Shown here: piece by piece, positions 13,859-21,552 of the stretch | How positions within the stretch are numbered: position 1 is the first letter of the stretch | Layout: each line of letters begins with the position of its first letter | NCBI GenBank assembly: GCA_002784505.1 | Contig: PFLF01000117.1 | Location: 1-22,123 of the forward strand | Direction: 5' to 3' | Source of the DNA: Candidatus Roizmanbacteria bacterium CG_4_10_14_0_8_um_filter_39_9 | GTDB lineage: Bacteria; Patescibacteriota; Microgenomatia; UBA1406; GWC2-37-13 | Length of the DNA: 22,123 bases | Made by a program: the position numbers and the translations under genes | Notes under the pieces: model-generated | The model's input: only the letters and a program-made list of their open reading frames with translations | What the model was told of the DNA's origin: nothing | The model's database searches: none

Positions 13859-16264
13859 ATGTTTCCGGCTTTAAAATTCCGCTTTACACTGCTGTGTAAA
13901 CGACTATCAAACAGTTTCTTTCTCGTGTTGTTTTTGTGCATTAAATTTTTTGTTTTAACCGGAGAAGTATCCTGCAGAATTATTTTTCTTCCCGTATATA
14001 TAGTATTATTTATTTGGAAATTTACGCTTTATCTTAAAAATAAAAAACCGCTTATCCGTTCGTTTAAAAAAACGCAGCGTCCCGTATTTGTTCTTCGTTT
14101 ATTATTTATCCTGGGGTTAATTTTCGCAGCTTTCGCAAATGGGTTCGGTCACCTATTCCGTTTTAGTATTCGGGCAACAGTGAATATTGGGAAATTTATA
14201 TTAATACTTATAAAATACCTGTCACTTTTTATCTATCATCTTATTAATAGGCTGGTTGGTTTTTGTATATGGGTTTTATTATTACCCTACCGTTTGTTTA
14301 TTTCTTTTTTTTCCATGCAGTTTCGTTTTGCAATGTTAGGATTTATTATCTGTCTGATTGCGGTCTTTTTTTATCAATCCTATCAGTTTATTATTGAACT
14401 ACCATCTCCAAAAGAAATAGGTAAAGTCAATTTCGCTCAGTCAACCCACCTATATGATCGGAACGGTAAAATGCTGTATGAAATTTATCGTGATGAAAAT
14501 AGAACTCCCATTCACCTGAACGAGCTTCCTCCTTTTGTAAAACAAGCAACTATTGCAATTGAAGATAAAGATTTTTACCGGCATAATGGCGTATCGTTTT
14601 TAAGCGGTATTGTACGGGCAGCAAAAGAAACACTTATTACAAAATCACTTCAAGGAGGTTCCACCCTTACCCAACAGTTAGTGAAGACGGCCCTTCTTAC
14701 GCCGGAGCGAACCATCACCAGGAAAGTTAAGGAGATTATTCTTGCACTCTGGACCGAAAAATTATTTACCAAAGATCAGATACTTGAAATGTACCTAAAT
14801 CAGGTGCCCTACGGGGGTTCATCTTATGGAATTGAGGAAGCCTCAAAGACTTATTTCGGAAAACATGCAAAAGATTTAACGCTTGATGAGGCAACGCTTC
14901 TTGCGGGATTGCCACAGGCCCCGTCGGTTTATTCCCCCTATGTTAATCCGGACCTCGCGGTAGAGCGGAGGAATGATGTAATAAAAAAAATGAGAGAGCA
15001 GAGATATATTGATGAAAATTCAAGAGTCAAAGGTCAAAATTCAAAACTTGAAGTGATTCCACTTGCAACCTCAATAAAAGCCCCTCATTTTGTATTTTAT
15101 GTAAAGGAAAGGCTCGAAGGGCTTTATGGAAGTCGTACTGTTGAGGAGGGAGGATTAAATGTGAATACTACGCTTGATCTGAACATTCAGATGGAAGCCG
15201 AGAAAATATTGAAGGAAGAGCTTGAAAAAGTAGCAAGCTTGAACGTGGGGAATGGTGCAATTTTGGTAACAAAGCCAGAGACCGGTGAAATTCTTGCTAT
15301 GGTTGGATCCTCCGATTATTTTAACGGAACCTCAGGGGCATTTAATGTTACAACCGCCCTCAGACAGCCGGGATCTTCCATTAAACCGCTTATGTACTCA
15401 CTGGCGCTTGAAAAAGGGTTTACTGCTGCAACTATATTAGATGACTCACCTATTTCTTTCATCATTCCCGGAAGTAGGCCCTATCAGCCGGTAAACTATG
15501 ACGGAAGATTTCATGGCAAAGTTCCCCTTCGCTATGCTCTTGCCAATTCGTATAACATCCCCGCCGTTCGTACCCTCAGCGTAGTGGGGGTTGGAGCGTT
15601 TGTGAAGCATGCCGAGAAGCTGGGAATCAGCACCTGGGATGACTCTTCGCGCTTTGGACTCTCATTGACGCTTGGAGGTGGGGAAGTCTACATGACCGAT
15701 ATGGCAACGGCATTCGGTGTTATTGCAAATGGAGGAAGGAGGGTTGATGTTGCCGATGTATTAAGTGTTGAGGATATGTCAGGCCGAAAACTATTTGAAT
15801 ACACCCCATCCGGTCGGCAGGTCTTAAGCAGTTCAACGGCATATATTATGTCAGACATTCTGTCTGATAATTTTGCACGAAGACAGGCATTTGGTATAAA
15901 CTCAACCCTTGAAATTCCCGGCTATAAGGTCGCCGTGAAGACCGGGACAACGGATGAAAAGAAAGATAACTGGACCATCGGGTATACGCCTGAGTTTTTG
16001 GTCGCGGTATGGGTGGGAAATAATGACAATGCCCCCATGAATCCGTATCTTGCATCAGGAGTTACCGGTGCCGCTCCAATTTGGAATCGGGTAATGAAGT
16101 TTGTTTTGCAAAATTACGGAACAGGATCTTGGTTTGTACAACCTAAAGATGTTGTTTCAAAACCATGTTATTACGGCAAGACGGAGTATTTCGCAAAAGG
16201 AACGGAAACCAAAATATCATGTCGTGACAACTTATCCGGAGTGACACCTACACCTACGCCATAA
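13859..16264 (+). CDS. Class A penicillin-binding protein (GT51 transglycosylase/transpeptidase) with multi-pass N-terminus
   Basis: An 801-aa bifunctional peptidoglycan synthase. GT51 domain (about 195-370): IEDKDFYRHNG with catalytic Glu235, GGSTLTQQLVK (267-276), EMYLNQVPYGG. Transpeptidase domain (about 430-750): SxxK as S506-SIK509, SxN as S564-YN566, KTG at 694-696. It polymerises lipid II and cross-links the strands outside the membrane. The N-terminus is unusual: ~180 residues with about six hydrophobic segments (near 18-35, 41-58, 76-95, 107-126, 132-151, 155-178) in place of the single usual anchor. A heptanucleotide repeat encodes residues 388-396 at the GT/TP linker. The C-terminus ends in a short Thr/Pro tail and overlaps the convergent M20 gene by 11 bases. 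Confidence 0.94.
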   Translation: MFPALKFRFTLLCKRLSNSFFLVLFLCIKFFVLTGEVSCRIIFLPVYIVLFIWKFTLYLKNKKPLIRSFKKTQRPVFVLRLLFILGLIFAAFANGFGHLFRFSIRATVNIGKFILILIKYLSLFIYHLINRLVGFCIWVLLLPYRLFISFFSMQFRFAMLGFIICLIAVFFYQSYQFIIELPSPKEIGKVNFAQSTHLYDRNGKMLYEIYRDENRTPIHLNELPPFVKQATIAIEDKDFYRHNGVSFLSGIVRAAKETLITKSLQGGSTLTQQLVKTALLTPERTITRKVKEIILALWTEKLFTKDQILEMYLNQVPYGGSSYGIEEASKTYFGKHAKDLTLDEATLLAGLPQAPSVYSPYVNPDLAVERRNDVIKKMREQRYIDENSRVKGQNSKLEVIPLATSIKAPHFVFYVKERLEGLYGSRTVEEGGLNVNTTLDLNIQMEAEKILKEELEKVASLNVGNGAILVTKPETGEILAMVGSSDYFNGTSGAFNVTTALRQPGSSIKPLMYSLALEKGFTAATILDDSPISFIIPGSRPYQPVNYDGRFHGKVPLRYALANSYNIPAVRTLSVVGVGAFVKHAEKLGISTWDDSSRFGLSLTLGGGEVYMTDMATAFGVIANGGRRVDVADVLSVEDMSGRKLFEYTPSGRQVLSSSTAYIMSDILSDNFARRQAFGINSTLEIPGYKVAVKTGTTDEKKDNWTIGYTPEFLVAVWVGNNDNAPMNPYLASGVTGAAPIWNRVMKFVLQNYGTGSWFVQPKDVVSKPCYYGKTEYFAKGTETKISCRDNLSGVTPTPTP
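15020..15047 (+). repeat. Four-unit heptanucleotide tandem repeat inside the PBP gene
   Basis: Four consecutive 7-mers of the form TCAARNN: TCAAGAG, TCAAAGG, TCAAAAT, TCAAAAC. They encode SRVKGQNSK in the linker between the transglycosylase and transpeptidase domains. A 7-base period is out of phase with codons, which is unusual for selected coding sequence and suggests an inserted or slipped repeat tolerated in a flexible linker. Confidence 0.8.
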
Positions 16265-17321
16265 GAAATTCTTTGAGGATATCGTAGTAGCTTTGCAAGC
16301 TTTTAATATCAACCCATTCGTCATCAGTATGGAGCCCATATCCGATCGGTCCAAATTCAATCCCATCATTTCCCACTCGGTTAAAGTGACGTATGTCTGA
16401 TGCCCCATATCCTAAAATTGTCGGCGCTGATTTGTGGACTATCTTTTTCACCGTCTTTTGCATGAACTTGATATATTTATTATTTTTATCAGTAAACTGA
16501 GCAGGTTCTTTGACCTGAATATCTAATGTCACACCCGCAGGCAGGAGATTCTCTATCTTCTTTACGATTGAATCTGTGTCGTCAGGGATGTACCTTACGT
16601 CAATTCCTACGGAACAATCGTCGGGCACTTTATTAAACGTTTTGTTTGATGATGAAATCTGCGCAATATTCATCGTGGATTTCCAAACCGGTTTATTTGG
16701 TTGCGGAAACGCCTTTGAAAGAATTGTGACCACCTTATTCATTTCTCGTATTGCATTAATCCCTTGCCATAAATAAGCAGCATGTGCTGTTTTTCCTTTT
16801 GTTGAAATAGTTGCCCAGAGAACACCCTTTGCTTCATTTTTTATTTTCAGATCAGTTCCTTCCCCGGCAATTGCAAACTCAGCTCGTACTCCTTGATCTG
16901 CTTGAAATTTTGCTCCGTCAAATCCTCCAATCTCTTCATCAGTCACCAGCTGAAGTGCTAAAGGATATGAGACACTATTGGCCATCTCCTTAAAAACGAG
17001 AAGTTCAACTGCGGCAGCGGCTTTCATGTCTATTGCTCCCCGTGCATAGAGTTTTCCATTTTTTTGAAGCGCTCGATATTGATCTTCTCGGCCGGGTACT
17101 ACGTCCAGATGTGCATCAAGAATAAATTTGAATTTTCTTTGACCCACATCTCCTTTATATACTAAAATGCTTTTTATGCCGCGACTTTCAAACTCTTCAA
17201 TGGTAAATCCGGTCAGCTCGTTTTTGGCAATGTCAAGCACATCGCTCAAACCCTGAGGATTGTCTTTTGTTGAGGGAATGGAAATGAGTTTTTTGGAGAG
17301 ACTTAGAATTTGATCGATCAT
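16254..17321 (-). CDS. M20 family metallopeptidase (ArgE/DapE/peptidase-V type)
   Basis: A 355-aa zinc-dependent amidohydrolase/peptidase. Metal-site motifs: H71 in DAHLDVVPG, bridging D98 in ARGAIDMKA, E129-E130 in TDEEIGG (base and ligand), E154 in GEGTD, and H331 in GLHTDDEWV. The lid/dimerisation domain carries GKTAHAAYLWQG with H180. Members remove acyl groups from amino acids or cleave di- and oligopeptides; the substrate cannot be told from sequence. It has its own consensus -10 just before the ATG, 77 bases beyond the 630-aa orphan gene, and is a paralogue of the M20 gene at the right edge. Its 3' end overlaps the PBP gene. Confidence 0.93.
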   Translation of the reverse strand: MIDQILSLSKKLISIPSTKDNPQGLSDVLDIAKNELTGFTIEEFESRGIKSILVYKGDVGQRKFKFILDAHLDVVPGREDQYRALQKNGKLYARGAIDMKAAAAVELLVFKEMANSVSYPLALQLVTDEEIGGFDGAKFQADQGVRAEFAIAGEGTDLKIKNEAKGVLWATISTKGKTAHAAYLWQGINAIREMNKVVTILSKAFPQPNKPVWKSTMNIAQISSSNKTFNKVPDDCSVGIDVRYIPDDTDSIVKKIENLLPAGVTLDIQVKEPAQFTDKNNKYIKFMQKTVKKIVHKSAPTILGYGASDIRHFNRVGNDGIEFGPIGYGLHTDDEWVDIKSLQSYYDILKEFLMA

Positions 17322-17328
17322 ATTCGTA

Positions 17329-17334
17329 ATTATA
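17329..17334 (-). promoter_or_regulatory. -10 box of the M20 peptidase gene (leaderless layout)
   Basis: A consensus TATAAT on the minus strand (17334 to 17329) ends 7 bases before the ATG at 17321, predicting a start at about 17322. A weak -35 (TTCGTA, 17358-17353, 18-bp spacer) falls inside the inverted repeat at 17352-17367. Confidence 0.6.
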
Positions 17335-17351
17335 AAATATAATCAAACAGA

Positions 17352-17367
17352 ATACGAATTTTCGTAT
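17352..17367. repeat. Short inverted repeat, possible operator
   Basis: ATACGAA-TT-TTCGTAT, a perfect 7-bp inverted repeat with a 2-base centre. A further TTCGTA half-site occurs at 17323-17328, on the other side of the -10 box. Its overlap with the presumed -35 of the M20 gene makes a repressor-binding site possible. It lacks the T-run expected of a terminator. Confidence 0.4.
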
Positions 17368-17398
17368 AACCTAAGTTGAACTACTATTGTTTGTCAAG

Positions 17399-19291
17399 TT
17401 AAAACAGACGTGTGTTTCGTAACTTCACTGGATATTCAGAATACCCATAGATATACAAATAATATGACTTTATCTTGGGATAAATTTTTTTCATAAGACC
17501 CAACATTTCTTTTATAGATACATCACTCATGTATATTTTCATTGTATTATCTTCTGATTGTAGACTATCTCTTTTATTTTGTATTCCCACGCATTTGATG
17601 AGAAATGAACAAAAATCAGAGTCCCACATAAAGTTAAATGCATGCATTACAAAAGGATTTTTATTTAACGGAAAAGGATGATGTTTTGTCAGATTCTTTA
17701 TCCTATTATTGATATTTGTAAGCTCTGCTTTTATTGGAACTGCTTTTTTATCTAGTTGGGCATGTTTTGACTCCAATCCAGCTTGTTCAAACATTTCCTT
17801 TTCTCTTTCATATTTCTTTTTATATAATAATTTTTTTTCAAGACTAATTTTATTTTGCCCCTTTAAAATCTCAATGAGTTGTTGGTTGAATAACATTCTT
17901 TTTGAAATTAATTGTTTTTTTTCAGAACAATAATCAATCAAAAACGATTCTAAATATTTCAAATGCTCTGAAATATTATTATGATGAAGTCGAGTGGGAC
18001 TGTTGAGAACGTCATTTAATGAGTTAAAATAACCCTGAGTCCCCGGCTTTCCCTTAACAATAGAGCCCATATTTCGTTCTTGGTGAGCAATCTGATTTCC
18101 GTAGGGCATATCTGCAAAACCGACCCTTCTTGTATTAGGTGTATTTGTGCTTTGCACCCATCGGATCATCTTAACTATGCATTTATAATTGTAACGGTCC
18201 TCTCCGGTAGCGTGTGAATTTTCATATTTTGATTTTGAGACGGGGGCGTCGATTGGTTTTAGTGCCTCTTCTTGAGGTATTTCCATGACTTCAGCCACTG
18301 TTAGATGGTCTATTTGCTTCATTCTTGTGTGAGTATTATAGGAAAGAAGTCTGGAAATACCAACTTTCTGTCTCAAGGATAATCCATTTAATTTCAATTT
18401 ACTTTTGAGTGCACTTGTAAGATTTTCAAACTGATGTTCTCCTAAATATGTATAGAGAACTTCCATTAATCGAAAATTCTCCTTCCACTCCATCCCCATG
18501 GAATGCAGCCATTCTCTAACCGACTTTTTTAAATTGAGTGAATCAAAATTCACTGAATGAACTTCAGAATTAATGTTTATTAACTTTGATCTTCTTGTTA
18601 ATGATTCATTTATTCGTGAGTAGGCAGAATCTACCAGTCCTATTGCTTCATTTTCAGGAATGCCCCATTTCTGCAATAAACTGGTCCACATATCACTTTC
18701 AATTAGGTGAATAAGATCATCCTGCCCCCCCAGAACGCCACCCGAAATATGAGTCATGGTGGGGGCCATTTGAGTAATTTGGAGAATATATCTTTCTACC
18801 TTCGATTTTAGCTCAGTTGAATTTAAGTCATCTTTTTTTATAGACAAAAGTTCGTGAATTATTTTCATAGCCCATGTTTCAAGGACACAGCTTCCACCTA
18901 CTGGAATATGTTGGAGTTGGCTTGAGGTAAAATCAGAAGGGATGACCCTAACTCGAATATAATCAGCTGACCCGATATGATTCACGAATTTCTCAAAATC
19001 TTGAACGCTTAGATCTCCTGGATCTTTCATTTGATGAACCTTAAACAACATCGCTTTTTTGTTTCCACCATCAAAATGCTGACTTCTCCAATAGTCAAAA
19101 CCGAATTTGTCTTGACTATTGTTTTTCCATATGGAGCCTATTATTTTGTTTGAAAATTCCTGATACCGCTCCAATCGCGAATTTCCCTTTATTATCCCAA
19201 ATAACGGATCGGAAATTGTGTTATTTTGTTTTGTAGTTGTATGCGTTTCCTGGGGAATCGACATATGCGCTACTGTTTTTGATTCATCCAT
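17399..19291 (-). CDS. 630-aa protein of unknown function
   Basis: I do not recognise this protein. It has no signal peptide or membrane segment and is predicted to be mainly helical and cytosolic, with a Lys/Glu-rich coiled-coil-like region at about 475-560 of its length. Conserved-looking islands include HIPVGGSCVLETWAMK (Cys near residue 135, at the start of a helix, reminiscent of cysteine-nucleophile enzymes), THISGGVLGGQDD (near 180-195) and HATGEDRYNYKC. Catalysis by the cysteine is speculation. ATG 19291 is 4 bases after the stop of the Pth/ATP-grasp fusion gene; a TTG at 19303 would overlap that gene. The tight spacing says they are one operon. Base composition looks AT-richer than the first half of the window. 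It could be a substrate, a partner or a second enzyme of the fusion protein. Confidence 0.75.
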   Translation of the reverse strand: MDESKTVAHMSIPQETHTTTKQNNTISDPLFGIIKGNSRLERYQEFSNKIIGSIWKNNSQDKFGFDYWRSQHFDGGNKKAMLFKVHQMKDPGDLSVQDFEKFVNHIGSADYIRVRVIPSDFTSSQLQHIPVGGSCVLETWAMKIIHELLSIKKDDLNSTELKSKVERYILQITQMAPTMTHISGGVLGGQDDLIHLIESDMWTSLLQKWGIPENEAIGLVDSAYSRINESLTRRSKLININSEVHSVNFDSLNLKKSVREWLHSMGMEWKENFRLMEVLYTYLGEHQFENLTSALKSKLKLNGLSLRQKVGISRLLSYNTHTRMKQIDHLTVAEVMEIPQEEALKPIDAPVSKSKYENSHATGEDRYNYKCIVKMIRWVQSTNTPNTRRVGFADMPYGNQIAHQERNMGSIVKGKPGTQGYFNSLNDVLNSPTRLHHNNISEHLKYLESFLIDYCSEKKQLISKRMLFNQQLIEILKGQNKISLEKKLLYKKKYEREKEMFEQAGLESKHAQLDKKAVPIKAELTNINNRIKNLTKHHPFPLNKNPFVMHAFNFMWDSDFCSFLIKCVGIQNKRDSLQSEDNTMKIYMSDVSIKEMLGLMKKIYPKIKSYYLYIYGYSEYPVKLRNTRLF

Positions 19292-19295
19292 ATTT

Positions 19296-21551
19296 TTATG
19301 CAACGATAACTGTTGTCACACCCCCTCCATTACTAAGTCTTACTTTTTCCTCATCAGGAGGATTTACCCTCACCAGATAGGTATCTTTAAAATAGTTTTT
19401 ACCGAACGGCGTGTTTGCTTTTTGGCCGCCCTTAACCTTTGGTGCATTTGAATGCCAGACTCTCAATTCAACCTTATGTTCTGGGAGCAATGGGTGATGT
19501 ATTGAGGAAATCGGCGCCATCATACTTCCTTTATATTTTCCCTCCTTTATTTCAACCAAGAGCGCTGCAGCTCTTTTTGAATCTGATGGGGCGGCCGTTC
19601 CTCGCCCGCCATAATCTGTAAGCGAATGTGATTTAACAAAAAATGAACCTGTTGAGTCAGCAACATTATCAACATTTTCTTGATTCAATTGAATTTGAAA
19701 AGGAATGATGTCTCTTATTTGTTCTGTTAATTTTATTATTTTTTGGTAATTAGTATAGGCGTCATATACTCTGGTTATAGCAACAGTGTTCTCTCCAAAC
19801 TGACTAGTCTGTAGCGCTTTATATAAGCCTCTCTCACGTTCTAATTCAAGAACTGTCTGAATTTGATCTGTTGACAATTCCTGGGCTGCTAATAAACTTT
19901 CAAAGGAAGAATCAAATAGTTCTTTCATTGTTTTTTCATCCCTAAGTACTGGCCATATTGCCTTATTTAAAAACAGCAAATCTTTTGCAGGGTCATTGAC
20001 CAATAACGTATTTGATATTCCTGAAGTAATTGCCTCGGCAATTGGCTTATAGTACTGTTCATCCTTGCGGGCAGGGGTTGAAAGATGCCACATCATATCT
20101 ACGTGGTGATTTTTCCCAGCTTCATCTTGAGCATAAATAAGACCACCCTCAACATGAAGATGCCTCTCTGTCGTATAAACTACATCATATTTTTCTGATA
20201 AGATTCCCACAAGTGGGTCTAATTTTGCCAAATCAGTTGCATTTTCTACTCCTTTTTCTTGCAGGGTTCTTTCATCCTGTAAAAGAACCAATGAGGGTCG
20301 TTCATTTTTTGGAAGAGATTTTTTTTCGGTAAAAGTTGTATACAGGTTATCAAGCTGACCAAAAAGTCTGCTGCGTCGTTCATCGTATGCAGTGTCGCCC
20401 GATCCAGATTCATTTTGGTTCATCATCGTTTGTGCCAATTGGTAAGTGGCACCCCTTCCTCCACCGTTAATGTCACCCTCAATGATCCTAACACCATCAG
20501 GTGTAATCATAAAATCAAAGCAATTATCAACCCCCATAGGTACAAAACTTGGGTCATCACTTAGTTGGGCGTATTTATACAACTCAAGAATATATTGAGG
20601 GACTGGTTCTGGCACGTTATTATCCAACAGTTTACGAGCATTAATATCACCCGACTTATAGAGTTTTAATATCGTTTCAAACAGTGTACCCAACTTATCA
20701 ACGGCAGGTTGAATAGATTGCTCGATTAAATATTGAGGAAGGAACAGGGGAGCCCCTATTATTGGGAGAGAAATCTTTTCAGACAGATTGTGAAGTTCTT
20801 GTGCCTGACTAAAAGTAAGGTTGTCCCAATAGGCCAATGCTCTTTGATACGCCTTTCCATAATTCGAATTGGGAAATCGTTCAGTCGCTATTATTGGATT
20901 TCCCGCGCGGTGTTCAGCAAACTTTGTTAACATTTGTTCAACATATTCACCTCCTCTATTTGTTACCGCATCTGAAAAATCCCATTCTTTTTTTGCCCAG
21001 TCTAAAGTGATTGTGGGTGCATCTACTCCCACCCTCATGATTGGAACCATTCCACACATTTTTTCAGAAACAGGTCCGAATCCATTATGGGTTTTTGGAG
21101 CAGCTAAATCTGTCTTGAATTCTCCTGGGGCTAATGTTCCATCGTCTGCAACGATGACGAGATTTGCTGGATTTACGTTATTTTTTTCTAACCAGGGCAT
21201 AAGATTTTCCATGGTAGCGTTTAGATGGCGTCCAGGATATACAACTGTGACTTCAACCGGTCCTTTCGGCGTTTCTATTACTCCACGTGAAGATGCAATA
21301 AACAATTGATCGCGCATTTCACCACTGCCTTCGACAGACTCTTGAAGTGATTCAGACTCCATCTTCAATTCAGGTAGTCCCAACCTCTGCGTTACATTTC
21401 TTACGATGTTTAGCCCAATATTATGGCGCGCATTATGAAATGGCCCATCAGCATGGGGTAAAACACTGCCTGATGTGATTAACGCTCGATCTAATGTTGG
21501 CATACTTCCCAAACCTACAACAGTAATTTTTTTTGTTGCTAATTCTGGCAT
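19296..21551 (-). CDS. Fusion of a peptidyl-tRNA-hydrolase-like domain with a circularly permuted ATP-grasp ligase
   Basis: A 751-aa cytosolic protein. Residues ~8-185 follow the Pth fold: VVGLGS (10-16), NARHNIGLNIV (catalytic His43, E. coli H20), YPGRHLN (Asn111, E. coli N68), VIVADDGTLAPG (Asp136, E. coli D93), KTHNGFGPVSE (Asn156, E. coli N114). The Asn of GLxNPG is Ser16, and ~15 extra residues precede RHN. Residues ~320-751 match the circularly permuted ATP-grasp order: DFMITPDGVRIIEGDINGGG first (metal-ligand-like D360/N362), then NDPAKDLLFLNKAIWP, then the nucleotide loop FFVKSHSLTDYGGRG (637-651) and VELRVW (694-699). Such ligases join a carboxylate to an amine using ATP. The link region 190-310 is unassigned. 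It sits 1 base after the upstream M20 gene and 4 bases before the orphan gene. Substrates are unknown. Confidence 0.75.
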   Translation of the reverse strand: MPELATKKITVVGLGSMPTLDRALITSGSVLPHADGPFHNARHNIGLNIVRNVTQRLGLPELKMESESLQESVEGSGEMRDQLFIASSRGVIETPKGPVEVTVVYPGRHLNATMENLMPWLEKNNVNPANLVIVADDGTLAPGEFKTDLAAPKTHNGFGPVSEKMCGMVPIMRVGVDAPTITLDWAKKEWDFSDAVTNRGGEYVEQMLTKFAEHRAGNPIIATERFPNSNYGKAYQRALAYWDNLTFSQAQELHNLSEKISLPIIGAPLFLPQYLIEQSIQPAVDKLGTLFETILKLYKSGDINARKLLDNNVPEPVPQYILELYKYAQLSDDPSFVPMGVDNCFDFMITPDGVRIIEGDINGGGRGATYQLAQTMMNQNESGSGDTAYDERRSRLFGQLDNLYTTFTEKKSLPKNERPSLVLLQDERTLQEKGVENATDLAKLDPLVGILSEKYDVVYTTERHLHVEGGLIYAQDEAGKNHHVDMMWHLSTPARKDEQYYKPIAEAITSGISNTLLVNDPAKDLLFLNKAIWPVLRDEKTMKELFDSSFESLLAAQELSTDQIQTVLELERERGLYKALQTSQFGENTVAITRVYDAYTNYQKIIKLTEQIRDIIPFQIQLNQENVDNVADSTGSFFVKSHSLTDYGGRGTAAPSDSKRAAALLVEIKEGKYKGSMMAPISSIHHPLLPEHKVELRVWHSNAPKVKGGQKANTPFGKNYFKDTYLVRVNPPDEEKVRLSNGGGVTTVIVA

Positions 21552-21552
21552 G

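Noticed and set aside
15020..15047. Start of a CRISPR-like or minisatellite array
   Set aside because: Only four 7-base units with no spacers.
17352..17367. Inverted repeat as intrinsic terminator of the 630-aa gene
   Set aside because: The stem is AT-rich and is not followed by a run of T on the minus strand.
17392..17397. Perfect TTGACA on the minus strand as a -35 box
   Set aside because: No acceptable -10 hexamer at 15-19 bp; the nearest TATA-like sequence is about 23 bp away.
20869..21309. 146-aa plus-strand frame
   Set aside because: Antisense to the conserved Pth-like domain; no ribosome-binding site and no recognisable protein.
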